Positions 24,201-36,494 are shown, counted from the first letter of the stretch. The stretch: DNA of 64,000 bases from Edolisoma coerulescens (GCA_013397115.1 VWZW01004119.1:514634-578633), one strand, 5' to 3'. Translations and numbers: made by a program. Notes: generated by a model from the letters alone, not told the origin.

Positions 24201-25083
24201 TTCCTTGCTGGAAGTCCGCAGAAAGCTGTTGCTGAAAGGATCTGGATGCCCTGTCCTGGGGTCAGACACCTTAGCAGGGAACACATTTCCCACAACTCTC
24301 CCAACACAGCACAGAGAGCTCTGCACATCTTCTCTTCCAAACCCCTGTGGACATCCTGCAAGTCAAATGTGCTGACCCTCTGCAAAAACAAGGTCGTTAC
24401 AAAGCAGCCACACCAAAAGACAAGACCATGAGTTCTATTTCAAGGGAAGTTGGATAGCAGCATCCAGGACATTTAGAAAGAAGGAACAGAAACTTTTTTT
24501 TCTCTGAACTTTTCCTTTGGAGCCTCATGACTTCAGATTTTGCAAGTGCATAGGGAAAGATACGTGCACATCAAGAACCTGTGATTCACTAGGCTGAAGT
24601 CTGTAAATTTAACTCCTGAATCACATGACCTATAATTGTAGAGTGATTCTCTACCAACTTAGAGTCTAATAGCCAAAGAGAAAATATATGTATAGAAAAG
24701 AACCAGAGAAACAACCATCAAGGTGTGTCAGACTCATCTTTCCTGCAAAGAGGGGCATAAAATTACTGATTCATCATGTGAATTCTGAAATTCAGCACTG
24801 GCCACTGCAACTTCCTACTTAACATCAGAGACAAAAATAAATCTCCTTGATAAAAATGATGGTCTGAACATTGCTCGTCTGTGGAAGACACTGCAGCCAG
24901 ACACCAAGTCCACGTTTAACAGCTTTCATGCACTGATGTGATTCTTAATGGATGTTTTAAGAGATGGCAGTCTATGTCCTTGCATATAAAACAAAATAAA
25001 ACAATCATCACTACCATCTTTACTTCAGAAGTTATTAAAAGAATATTAGATGCACATTGCATTCATGGAATGCTTACAACAGG

Positions 25084-25275
25084 ACCACAGAATGGTTTGG
25101 GTGGAAGGGACCTTAAAATTCATCCAATTCCACCCCTTGCCATGAGCAGCGACATCTTCCACTAGACCAGATTGCTCCAAGCCCTGCCCAACCTGGCCTT
25201 GAATACTTCCAGGGATGGAGAATCAACAGCTTCTCTGGGGCCTCATCATCCTCCCAGGGAAGGATGTCTTCCTGG
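25084..25275 (-). mobile_element. CR1 LINE fragment, 3' end, minus strand
   Basis: Starting at CCACAGAATGGTTTGGGTGG, the plus strand follows reversed CR1: AAGGGACCTTAAAATTCATC, CCACTAGACCAGATTGCTCC, CCAACCTGGCCTTGAATACT, AACAGCTTCTCTGGGG and AAGGATGTCTTCCT. The last piece corresponds to the AAGAATTTCTTCCT part of the consensus. The match stops at about 25275, immediately before a possible LTR head. Confidence 0.93.
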
Positions 25276-25280
25276 GATCA

Positions 25281-25320
25281 TGTATTGGGTTTGCATGGCC
25301 TGGTTTTTGGCAGCAGGTGT
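25281..25320 (+). mobile_element. Possible avian ERV LTR head fragment
   Basis: TGTATTGGGTTTGCATGGCC followed by TGGTTTTTGGCAGCAGGTG resembles the first 40 bp of an abundant bird endogenous-retrovirus LTR as I remember it, including the terminal TG. The similarity fades right after. No retroviral gene, primer-binding site or matching 3' LTR end was found, so this would be a decayed or partial solo LTR. The match comes from memory and is short. Confidence 0.33.
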
Positions 25321-26149
25321 AACTTTACCAGCACAATTTATTATGGGAGACCTTAAGAGCATCAGTCAGCACCTGCAGTGTCATTCATGTCACCCACCAG
25401 CCCTTTCCCCTCATAGTATAACTGAACATTTTAAAAAAGTGTATCAGACAAAACATAACTCACAGCACTTTACTGATGCAGGAACAGGAGCTTTCCTAGG
25501 CAGTAAAATACACACTGGAGAAAGATGACATGCACGACGTAGACAGATTATCTTAAATATCAGGTGTAAAATTACTTCTCCAGCAGTCACAGAATGACTT
25601 AAAGTCTGGTCGTCTCATTTAAGTATCCTAAATCCCACTCTACAGTTACCACAGCAGCTGGCATGATCCACCCCTTGCTCAGGAATTTTAAAAAATTAAT
25701 AATAATAAATTGCCTAGAGTAACGTTAATAACAACTGTTTTCTTACTCATATCTACCCCTCAAAAAGGAAGAGAGGAAAAAAAAAAAACTAAAGAAAAGG
25801 AAAAAACTCCTCTTCTTCATAGGGTCAGAAGGCAAGGGATTCAATTCATTAGAGGAGACAGCTTCCTTTGCTTTGCATCACCTTAAGGCTAAAATTCAGG
25901 AGGTACCTTTTCACATTCCCACCAGCGCAAGCTTGAGTGCTTCTTCTCCTCAGAAGGATACAAACACTATTGATTTTTAGTTCTTTTTTACTCTGTGTCA
26001 GTACCATCACATGCATGGCTATACAATATCATAATTGCCCCGATGTGTTGAGATTTTGAACCGCTGTGGAAAATGCAAGGAGACAACGAGGAAGTTTGGC
26101 AGTCAAATAAACCAGGATTGTTTGAAGAGGTGATCTACCAAGCCAGGGA

Positions 26150-26163
26150 TTTTTTTTTTTTTT
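26150..26163. repeat. Poly-T tract (14 bp)
   Basis: A simple 14-T run, flanked by AGCCAGGGA and GGAAAAAGAC. Confidence 0.9.
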
Positions 26164-27368
26164 GGAAAAAGACAGGAGAAGGGGACCCCAACCAATTTAT
26201 GGGTGTCCAGATCATCGTAGAGGCACCAGGTTAGCAGCTGAACATGTCACATCCAGGCAGGTTGGGTAATTTCTTATTGCATTTTATTATTTATGTGGTA
26301 CAGGGTAGAACAGTGAAAAACAGATTTCTAGAAGGGAATGGATAAAAATGAATTATTAGGATTCTTTTTTGAGAAATAAAGCAGAAGAGTTTTATCCCTC
26401 CTCTTTAGTGATTCTGCTGGAATAGCCAGTGTCAGTAAGGTATATTTGCACACAATTTTTTCATAGAGAAAAAGAGTACTTTGAGTCAATTTGGCTACAT
26501 CTGTAGTGATGTGTAAGTGTTTGTACTGCTGGTTAAATTCTTTGATTACTTCTCATTAGGGATCAGGGAGTAGTGATTTGGTATTTCAAACACTTCAAGT
26601 TCAGCCCAAAATCAGATTTATGTCAGTCCAATGTAGGGTTTGTAATTTAATTTAAGGCCATGGCTACAACTCACAAAAGTGGAGGTGTGATCAGACTGCA
26701 TATTGGACACTGAATTGTGGAAATGAAGCTCACGGTTTAAATTCAGCTCAGCTCGAGGAGAGAAAGGATGTTACTGTATTTACCGACTTCATCTTTTGGT
26801 GGAGAAATAGAGGCTATATGCATTTAGGACTTCAGATTCTGGTAGCTACATATGTTTCTGAAATATTTTTAAATACATTTTACTACATTTCATCTGGTTC
26901 TAAAGTGGATGTGTCATAATAGAGGTCATCAGCTTCTGTCTGAAGCCTGCAGCATCGTGCAACTTTAGTTACAACATTGAGTATTAGCCCAGTAATAAAC
27001 CCTCCCATCTGAGATAGGGATTCAGATAAGACCCTCATTTGACTTCATGTTTTCACCCAGTCTTTAAACTCCATCCTGTCAGAGGAGTATCTGGATTTTT
27101 TGCTGATAAAACACTCAGAAAATAGCACATTTCAAGTCGAAGGAAAAAAAAAAATTGGTAGCAAATAGTATAGTTTTATTTTTTAATCTCACTCACTATA
27201 GGAGAAATGGGACAGTGCAAGTTCCTAGTCCTAAAAATGCTCTTTTCTACCTGCTTATCAGTGATCAGCAGTAATTACACAGCTAAAAACTGTCCTAAAC
27301 TGCAGCTCCTCCTGCCATCGAAAAAGTGATTCTTCTCTAAATGACACAGAAAAGTCATGTTATATGGC

Positions 27369-27412
27369 ACATATATATATATATGCATGTATATATATAT
27401 ATGTGTGTGTGT
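27369..27412. repeat. Compound (AT)n / (GT)n microsatellite
   Basis: Two AT blocks (27371-27384 and 27390-27402) flank GCATG and pass into a short GT block ending at 27412. Apart from one wobble pair, the AT blocks are symmetric about ATGCAT (27383-27388), so the locus can fold back on itself. Confidence 0.95.
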
Positions 27413-27912
27413 ATTTAAAATCATCAATTTTCATTTAGTAATGTGTCAGAAGTGTTAAAAAACTCTGCTAAAGATTTAAGCGTTAAGGGAAAAAAAAAAA
27501 TTGCCCGAAATACCACTAAGTATATAAAATAAAATTTAAAAAGCGAAAATTTATTTCAACATTTCCATAAAATTTGAAGTCTTCCCTTAAAAAGATGATT
27601 ACGCAGGCATTAAATGCCAGGTAAGCAGAGCATCCACAAGTCAGAGTTGGATGTTGGAGAGCAAACAGCTCCTGAGAAGCCCCCATGGTGTACAAGGTAG
27701 CAGCACTTTTTACCCCAAATAATTCTGGATTGGGCTGTTAAAGCCTGTACTAAGTCTGGTTTCAAAGCTCATCTTAATAAATGCAAACGCCATCTCTGGC
27801 AAGAGCACAAGCATTGTTTAGACCTCAGTGCACCCCGGAATCAAGGAGGCAAACCCCAAATTCTCAGTTTTGTGGAGTTATCCTCAATGGTGGATCTCAT
27901 ACAGCCTCTTCA

Positions 27913-27972
27913 GAGAATCATTAAGGCTGGGAAAGACCTCCAAAACAGAGTCCAACCAACATCCCAGCGCTC
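27913..27972 (-). mobile_element. CR1 LINE fragment (second subfamily), minus strand
   Basis: GAGAATCATTAAGGCTGGGA, AAGACCTCCAAAACAGAG and TCCAACCAAC follow the reversed 3' end of the CR1 group whose consensus reads ATCATTAAGGTTGGAAAAGA, then CCTCTAAGATCATC, then AAGTCCAACC. Only about 60 bp can be recognised before the match breaks down. The same subfamily is better preserved at 61851-62170. Confidence 0.72.
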
Positions 27973-28572
27973 AGTAGCTGGGATATCTCTTGCTCTTTCT
28001 TTGTGGCACCTCACCTGCTACAATATTCACTGTCCCACTGCTTGTAGCAATGTAAAGTGAATCCATCAGCGTTGTAAAGCTCACGGGCTGCTACTCCCAG
28101 TTAACAAGTTATATTTAGCTCAGGCTCAACGCTCCTGGTTTTGATATGGTCTCTTTACTCCAGATTCAAAGGTAATGGGTTCTTCTATTAAAATTTTATC
28201 AGACATCTATAAACGTAGCAGTTGCTTTAGACTGCAGTGCACAAAGGGAAGAAAGAGGGAGAGACTGATAAATCTTAAAGATTTTACTGTTAATACAGGG
28301 AGAATTTCCTTTGTTTGTCGTGACGTGTTTTATTGGCGTGCTCGCCACAGTTCAATTTAGATTAAAAAGTAGGAAGACTGTTTCCCAAACGACAAGTATC
28401 ATAAACAAGCACAAGCAGACAAATTCCTGTATTTGTACCCCAGAGAGACATGCCAAACTATCTACACAGAGCCAGGCTAAGGGGCAAACCTGCAGGTTCA
28501 GGGGGAGCCAGTCTGCATTTCGCTGCCCTCGACAAACACAGCCGCGCGGTTCCGCCGAGTTTTGATCCACTG

Positions 28573-28646
28573 CAGTGCCAGCGCTGCACTGTGTCAGGTT
28601 ACACTGGGTCACATCTCGTCTGTGATGTGACACAACGTGACACGAC
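28573..28646. repeat. Two adjacent short inverted repeats plus a 10-bp tandem
   Basis: CAGTGC (28573-28578) pairs with GCACTG (28586-28591). GTCACATC (28608-28615) pairs with GATGTGAC (28624-28631) across an 8-base loop. GTGACACAAC (28627-28636) is then repeated as GTGACACGAC (28637-28646). The patch is CpG-richer than its surroundings, and its role is unknown. Confidence 0.8.
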
Positions 28647-29159
28647 TCAATGTGATGCTCTGCACAGAGCGGGCAGGTGCCCACAGGAAGCATACACTCC
28701 GTGACTACGAGCGAGTTGTTGGGCACAGCAGGTACAGCGCTTCGAGCCGCTCTGCACGGCCATTGATGTAGATAATTAGTATACAAAACAATGCTCGGCA
28801 ATATGCTCATTCCAACTCAGTTGTTTCCTATAAAACATACCCCTAAAAAATATTTTATGGGGGCTGTTGGTTGAGATGATTCCATGCTTGGGTGTTATGG
28901 TGTTATAAAGAGTGAAATCACCTGCCTCAATAAGCCACATTGCATCTTAATTTGGGAGGCAATGTTCAAATATTGGTATATGAAGGGGCATCAGCTAGGT
29001 AGAATTTGCTTTTTATTTTGGTGAATAAACTTTTCCATAATGTTGTCACAGGCTGAGCACAACATTTATAGCCAAAATAGCACTCTCTTCACCCCGATAA
29101 GGCGCCCAGCCCAGCAAGTGCTGATGATTACCTCTTCACGGTAAATGGGAGGCAGCTAC

Positions 29160-29390
29160 ATTACAACTCATTACCAAGCAACAAAAGAAAAGCTTGCCAT
29201 GAAACAGCAAACTTACTTTGCATGCTTTTGCAAACTGACATATTATGACTTATCATAGGAACATCAACATTACTGTTTCTGATTGTTAATTGGCAAAAAA
29301 ATCCTACAGCACATTTCAACAGTTGTGTCGTTTGATTTAGTTTGTAATTACCATAAAGAGCCTCATGGATTAACATAAATCATGGTTCTT
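29160..29390. promoter_or_regulatory. Candidate enhancer-like segment, POU/homeodomain motifs
   Basis: The segment contains TTTGCATG (29218-29225, octamer-like), TTAATTGG (29287-29294) and TAATTA (29345-29350), set in complex AT-rich sequence without simple repeats. The density of developmental-factor motifs resembles vertebrate conserved non-coding elements. No direct evidence of function is available. Confidence 0.2.
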
Positions 29391-30013
29391 CGATGAAAGT
29401 CTGCTGATCTCCTTCTTTTTCATAATCTATGCATTGAAAAGCATCCTGTCTTCCCAACCCAGGCAGTTTCAAGCCAAAAAAATACCAGGAAAACCTGCCC
29501 ATTTCTCAGTTTGGAGGCAGTTACTAATGCATTTATTTTTAATAAATTAATTTTACTTTTTTCAAAGTGCCAACAAAAAGAACAGTTCAGAAAGCCAGTC
29601 GGCAACAGATATTTTTAGGTATCATATGAACAGCAATTTTAAAAGACACCAAAAAATCTCTCCTGGATGCACTACCACAGTTACCACGAGGTGATTTGCT
29701 TATGTAGCTCTCCAAGGAAAACACACAGAAGAAACTGAGAGCACTCACTGACCCCCAAATCTTGTATCCCCTCTGCAAACAAAGGACTAAGGATAATGCA
29801 CTGGTCTGTGAAGGCAGCAGAAGGCCCCTCTCTCCTCCACCCATGCACCAGATTCCTGCTGCCTCTGTAGATTACGGTGCTGTGGTTTGGTATTTAATTG
29901 GAGGAGCACAAGTGAGCTGAGTGAGCGAGGTGTGACAGCAGTGTGAACCTGAGCAGCTCACACACACCATGCAGCACATTGTCCCTTTGCTGCCCAGGGC
30001 CGGGGGCTGGAAC

Positions 30014-30059
30014 CTGAGGATTTTTGAGGTCTCCTCCAACTCAAACCAGACTGTGATTG
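30014..30059 (+). mobile_element. CR1 LINE 3' tail remnant, plus strand
   Basis: TGAGGATTTTTGAGGTCTCC, TCCAACTCAAACCAGA and CTGTGATTG follow the forward CR1 tail (TTTGAGGTCCCTTCCAACCC, then AAACCATTCTATGATT). Only the last 45-50 bp is recognisable, so this is an old or very short copy. Confidence 0.6.
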
Positions 30060-31089
30060 TCAGCAAGCTACAGGTGCATGTAAGAAAAGGCAGGAGAAGC
30101 AGATGTGTGACTGCAAGGGGAAAGGGCGATAACAGCCCCAGCCAGGAAGCCTTCAGTCCAAGGTGCCCTTGTTTTATATTTAGGTATTCCTTGCCTATAG
30201 TTTTAAAAGCATGTGTGCAAAATGAGCAGCTTTATTTTGCCCTTACACGAGAGATGTTCCCAGCCAACCGAAGGGGGATGATGTACTGTAGACTGACAAG
30301 GGCTGCTAGGCTCGATCACCACAAGTGTTTCAAACTGTGGGAGAGCTAAACACAGAGTGAGAACGTTTTATTTTTAAAAAGCCTGGCAAGCCATGCTCCC
30401 CATATAGCTCACTTCCTCCCAGAAACTTTCCCTAAAATATTTTTGTTTGATATTTTGATCCAAGTCCTTATCGGATCCAAATCCGAGGCTCCTGACATCT
30501 GCTCCCATCTTTTCTGGAGAAGCTGGAGCCTTCAAAAGCAGGTAACTGCTGCCTCTGCACCCTGACTGCAAACACGCTCAGAGTAGTGACAATGGTCTGT
30601 TCTCAGCTGTCAGCGTTTACCAGCTACTCCCCACTTCTCCAAGCTCCAGCCCTGCCATATGCTCGGTGCAGAGTAGCCCCTGATGATGTGTTGTAACCAG
30701 GATGATCCTGTTTAAAGGTTTGTGCATAACACAAAAATAAATATCGGCGTTATTGGCAGAGGCAGCAACACATATAATCGTTTGCCTGAAAACTCCTCTT
30801 GCTAATAGACACGGATTTCAGTCACTTTTTGTCTAGCCAATTTTAACTGTTTGAGCTGGCAGTGCTGTGCCAGGTATCTGTTTGAGAGACAGATGCTTTG
30901 GAGACACTTCAGCTCAAAAAAGTTGAGGCATTTCTTTGATGAGGGCTGGGGAGAGGAAATGCATTGCCTTGCCCAGAATAACAGCAAGGCTTATTCTTGC
31001 CAAAGATCCTACCGCTATTCCAAGTAGGAACTTGGGATTCAGCAGAAATGGAGGTAGCTCTTGTCCAGGATCACCCATTTGCCTTTGGC

Positions 31090-31133
31090 CAGGTTGTTCT
31101 TATTTATATCTCAGGTTGTTCTTATTTGCATCT
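31090..31133. repeat. 22-bp tandem duplication
   Basis: CAGGTTGTTCTTATTTATAT followed by CT (31090-31111) is repeated as CAGGTTGTTCTTATTTGCAT followed by CT (31112-31133). The copies match at 20 of 22 positions, and a trace of a third unit (CAAGTTT) follows. This looks like a fairly recent slippage duplication. Confidence 0.9.
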
Positions 31134-34100
31134 CAAGTTTGTGACAGATTTTTAATTTTTTTTTTAAAAACTTCTCAAAGTTGAAATGTATTTTCTCACA
31201 AGCCAAACCTATCCCTACTCGGGGTTTTTTAAAGCCATTTACACAGCAGGGGAGAGTTTTGTGCTGAGCTTAGGGCTACAGGAGTAAAAGAATTTATCAC
31301 CTGCAAATGCTGCTCCTGGATTTAGGGCTGGGCACCCAGAGCAAACACAAATTTAAACTGTCGGTGCTTTTCAGACAGAAGTTAAATAAAAGCAGGGTTA
31401 GGGGGAAATCTGGATAAAAGGAAACTGTGAGTCTTCTAAAACAGGATAAAGGCAGAAGAAAATCTGATCAAGATGAGGTGAAATGCTGGGTACCAGACAG
31501 GATGGAGAAAGCACTGGGTAGGAGAGAAACAGAAATAGAGTAGAATCTATCCCCAACATAGATGCAACAGCAACCAGGCTACAGGTAAAAAACACCTTGC
31601 AAGGGAAGTGGGATAATGCTTTGGTTTTAAACTCAGCTTGTCCACAGAAAAGCCCACATGAAAAAGCTCAGAGTGTCGATGTTTGGCTTCTCAAACCACA
31701 GACTTCTTATTTCTCCCTCCTCACAGAAACATCTGTCTGGCTGTAACCCCTGCCTCGCTCACATCACACTCCCAAACATTTACCCTGGTGAGCGCAGCAG
31801 AAGACGTGATCAAACCCTGTCATAATGTATACAGGGAGAAGGCCACTACACGTGTGTACAATTAAGGTCACACAGGCATTTCTCTGACTTCTGAGTCTCA
31901 GGCACTGCCGGATTTTGTGCTGTGCAAACATAGGATGCACAGACCCAGCAGCCTCCCCCCGGGATGGGGTGCATTTGGGAGCAGCATCCTACACCGAGGC
32001 AAAGTCTCAATGGAGTCTGCGGAAGCTGCAGGGTGCTCAGCACTTTTGAAAAGCAGAACACTTATATTTAGACTCTTAAATGAACTTCGCAGCCTAAATT
32101 TAGGCTCCTATTTCTGACACCAAATAAAAAAAGAAGAAAAAAAAAAATCCATATGAGCCTCCAAGTTTAGAGCTGGGTACCTCGACGTAGTCATGTCGGA
32201 GTGAAATGTAAACCTTGCACTTCGGCCCACATTCCTATCAAGTTGATTTCCAAAAGGGGAAGCGATCAAGCACGCAATATTTTAAAAGGAAAATAATAAT
32301 CCAGACTTGCTCATGTGAATTCCTTACATCCTGGTTTATTGCTAGCTGCGAGTCAATTGATTTGGATCTCACTTGCAGCCTCTTACACAACTGCAACTCT
32401 ATCAGCTCTAACGAAAGCAAGATTTTCACAAAATTTCCATCTCAACTTCAGCTGTTAAATCATATTTCTAAAGGGAACAGTGGCATATAAAAAAGTTTTA
32501 GTGCCAGCAAAGTCAGCAGGGCTAAGGCCCCTAAATCCATGCTGAAGTATTACACACCTTTCAATTTTGACTCGTATAAAATATCACTGTGCAAATATTT
32601 TCCATTTGCAGGAATCACCTGCTCCTGACAGCTTCTCAGGGAATTTTTCTTCACATGTAATACAATCTAAACATATGTGTTGCATTAAGTTGGGTTATAT
32701 CAGGTCATGCCACCTGACACAGTATATCCCACCATAATCTAATGCCATGTAAATCATCCATTACAACAAACCTAAGGGAAAAAAAAAGAGAAGGAAAAAA
32801 AGCCAACTTTTCTCCCACCTCACAGGCAGCTGCAGCAGATAAAGTGTCTATATTTTCATATAGAGCCAGGTGAGCATCTGGGGTTTTTTTGTTATTTCAA
32901 GGCATTTCACTACATCTCCATTTCCATGGTGGTCACAGCTACAGTCCCCAGCTTGCTGATAACAAGTGGTGAAAGGAAGGGAAGGTTTAGGACTTAGTTT
33001 TAGAGAATATTTTCATAGCTAATACATGCTACAACAGAAGTGAAAACGTCAGAAATATTATAGCAGAGCCATAAAATTCAATGCAGGTCCAAGGCTCAAT
33101 GAAAACCAACAGAGGAACAGGTGGGAGAGCAGGCGAAGGGGATCAGCTGTCCCAGGAGGTGAACACAAGCCATGGTGCAAATCCATTCCCATAGAGGCCA
33201 GATTTCAGGTTCTCCCACCTCATCTTAAGCAACAGAAAATTAGTAATTCTTCATCACTTCATCAGCTATACCTTTCTGGGGGTGATCAGCCTCTTTTAGC
33301 AGCCCCACTGCTGCTCCCTACGTAAAACTGGGGAGGCAGGAGGAGAGAGAGCCACAGTGCAGGTTATCCCCTGCAGGAGACCCACTCCCATCCCTGGGAA
33401 GTGGCATAGAGAGGTTTCTATACCCCATTCACTCTGCACAACATTTCATCTCCATGCAGCCCTTAGAGCTGGAAAAATTATTCTTGGGGTTTTAAAGCAG
33501 GCATTGAAAATCAGCAGTTCTTCCATAAATATTAAACTATCACACTCATTATGACAAAGGCATCTGCTGAAGGCGATTATTTGTCTGAACAGCCCACACA
33601 GCGTAGGTAGAACATGGGTTATGTTAAGAGCCTGTTGTAGGATGCAGTCTTGTATCATTTTATAAAGTAGAAATTTTACATCCAAAGGGTAAAGCTTAAT
33701 ATCCTGAATTATAACCATAGTAAGTTACTGCTGATTTTTTTTTAATTTTGCAATTCTGTATTTTTAAAGTTGTCTACTTATCTGCTGGAACTGCACTGAA
33801 TTGGATTTAATTGCCAACAGATTTTTACTTATAGCAATAGGAGTGTCTTGTGAGTAGCTACAAAGGGATTCTTACAGGAGCAGGAAAATAACATCCCTTT
33901 ACACTGAAACAAACAATTACTGCTGATGTAAAATATAGTGAGTCTCACAGGCAAGCATGAACTCTGCTTACGATTGAGATAATTTCAGCTGAACTGGCTT
34001 TAAACTTAAACTCATGCTAATGAAGAGACTGCAAACACACCTTGAACCCTAATTCAATAATGAGATCAACAATTACACTTAAAGGTTACTTAGCACTGCA

Positions 34101-34759
34101 GGAGTGTGAGCAAAATCCTTGTGATCACCTATATTGTGCTGTTCATTATTTTCTTTGATGATTAATAACACTGAAAAGCACTTGGTAAAAGAATAAAATG
34201 AAGTACAATATTTATACCTTATTACAAAGTGCATTAGCAAATCAGAGCCCTCAGAGCACCTACATTAAAAAGAAAACATCATCAATATTTGATGTTTGTC
34301 TTCTTTAACATCTAGCTGTGGTTTTAACAACAACAAAACTTTCAGCCTTGGATCCACTGCAGTTCCCAAAAATGCCATCTTTTATCCAGCAGACCCACGT
34401 GCTGGCCATTTTCTTACACTTCTTTGTTTCCACCTCTGTGTGGCCCTTAGAAAATAGAAACCAGCTTTTGTAAATGTGTAATTTCAAGAGGTGAGTGGCA
34501 CGAGACATTTTAGCGAGCCAGAGGAAGGCAGTTATGCGACTTGGTGATTTCAACACTACTCTGCGTCGGGAGGGAAAATGGCACGAAGACATTGTGCTAG
34601 GCAACAGATCATGTAAACATTTCCTATGACAGTCTTTCATCATCTATAGGAACATTTACACTGCCAGATCTTGTCTTCTTTAAAAATGTCAGCTCGGTAA
34701 GTTTGATGCACATGTGCTCCTTCTGTAAGTGTCTGCTCAGGCAGACAGTTTACTAATTT

Positions 34760-35120
34760 GTGGCTCAGTAAGCCTTCCACTGCACCGAGCACCTTGAGGT
34801 TAGCACATCTCTAATCATTATTTGATAACAGAAATCTGTAAGCATCACATCCCTGGTAACAAGAACATTGTATCTTAGCAACCAGCCTTGATATTCAAAC
34901 AATTTCATTAAAGCGTAGCACCTCTTAGCAGGTGGGTGAGTGCGGGTGTTGATAAACATTTATAACATGATCAACCATTGTGTTTGCCAACACTATAATC
35001 ATCATGACAAATTTATGAATTTGTTTACAAGCTCTTAGGTACCAGCCTAAGTAGGTAAACTACCTCAAAGCACGCTTCTGTGTCTATAGATAGAGGCGCG
35101 TTCTGAGATTTGATGCTTCT
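34760..35120. promoter_or_regulatory. Candidate enhancer-like segment
   Basis: The segment has many developmental-factor-like words: CTAATCATTATTTGATAAC, TTGATAAACATTTATAACAT (forkhead-like), TATAATCATCATGAC and TGTTTACA. It also has RFX half-site-like CTTAGCAAC and GGTAAC. An inverted repeat, ACAAATT/AATTTGT with a 4-base loop, sits at 35007-35024. It has the look of a conserved non-coding element, but conservation is untested. Confidence 0.22.
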
Positions 35121-36494
35121 TTAAATTGAACATATTGGGGAAAAGGTTAGCAGATGAACATCACATGTCACCGTAAAAAATCACCATTTAAATTAAACCA
35201 CAAAGGATGTGTTAGAGCGAGGGCAAGGATTATATTTCACCCCCAAGAGAGCAAGGAAATTTAAAGTTGAAACTGTCTGTAATCTATTCTGAGGTCCCCA
35301 ACAGGGCACGGATGTGGACACGGTGCCCCAGCCCCACATGGAGGAACCTGGGGGTCACCCCCACCATATGCAGGGAGCAGTGGCTTCCTAACCTCAGCCA
35401 GAGCTTGGCAGCCCTGCCAAAGGGAGATATCAGGATAACCCATCTGCCTCTCAAGAGAAAGGCACAAAGCTCAAATTATTTCAGTTCATCAAATACAACA
35501 CACCTACACCCAAGAAGGATGACAGGCTTTGAAGAAAGCAAGTCCACCACCTTATTTGGGAAATGCAGCTTGGACATCCCTCAGTCATGCCCAGCACAAA
35601 GGGCTCACATAAACATATCTTCTGAAGTGGAAGCACTTGCAGGCCAGATTGGCTGAATTCTGCTTATAGAAACACAGGAAATCTTGCTCAGTTCTGGGTT
35701 AGAGCCCTGTCCCTTGCTATCCCAGGAAAGCTCATCATATAATGCTGTTCACAAACTACTGAGCTTCATCTTAAAACCAGTTAACTTTGTCAACCCTATA
35801 ACTTCCATGGGAAGCTTTTTCTCAAATTTAGATAATTTGAGGACTCTTAATCAGGGGCTGTTTTTTATTTATAGCTCTTGAATATTCATTTGTTCTCATG
35901 CCAATATTGTCATTTAACAGAGACCACTCAACCCTTCTTAGTGTTTACATCCCCCTTTTTTTTTTAAGCACAGAGCAATCGTGACCCCTCTTAGTCTTCA
36001 TTGTTGCTAGGCTAAACAAATTGTGCTCTTTTATGGCTGTATTACATCAACACAACCCTGTGGAGGGCAATAGGTTTGCTCTTTTGTAATCAAAACCAGC
36101 ATTTGATCTCATGAACTTAAATGGAAATATCCTTCTAGGAGTGTTACTTTCTAAAGCGATTTCCAGTGTTGAGTTGCTGCCCAGACAGGCACGGCGGAGA
36201 GAGAGGGGACAGCCAGAGAAAGTGATCTGGCCAGCCCAGGGTCAGACAAACTGACTGCTCTGTTTGCAATCCCATGTGCCAGCTGAAGTCACTCAGGTCC
36301 TTTGGAGGGCCAGACTTTATGCAAGGGTTTTGGCTGCCAACCTAAGTTATGAAACCACTTATCTACCCAAATCTACTTACAAATGTGAGTCTCTCCACCC
36401 CTTACTTTCCCTGTAAGGTAAAGCCACCTTTACCACCTCATGGGGTTCTCTGAGAGCAACACCCTCAGGCCACAACATCCCCTGGGCACAGATC

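Larger units (their letters stand above)
15641..25083. other. Unique non-coding DNA, 9.4 kb
   Basis: No CR1, LTR, RNA gene or credible coding frame was seen. Contents worth noting are a homeodomain-motif-rich segment at 16725-16860, a GC-richer patch around 17640-18080, a 17-A run at 18201-18217, a 12-T run at 20911-20922 and an 11-T run near 22598. The GC-richer patch carries overlapping open frames on both strands, which is what base composition alone predicts. Confidence 0.55.
25321..27912. other. Unique non-coding DNA
   Basis: No gene was recognised. It contains a 14-T run at 26150-26163, several A runs, and an AT/GT microsatellite at 27369-27412. Part of the stretch just after 25320 may be unrecognised LTR remnant. 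Confidence 0.5.
27973..30013. other. Unique non-coding DNA
   Basis: No gene was seen. It contains a small GC-rich repeat-and-hairpin patch at 28573-28646 and an AT-rich motif-dense segment at 29160-29390. A minus-strand frame of about 150 codons at 28352-28810 has no domain features and overlaps frames on the other strand. Confidence 0.5.

Noticed and set aside
28352..28810. Minus-strand open frame of 152 codons with many cysteines
   Set aside because: The cysteines have no regular zinc-finger or EGF spacing. The frame spans the hairpin/tandem patch and overlaps plus-strand frames.
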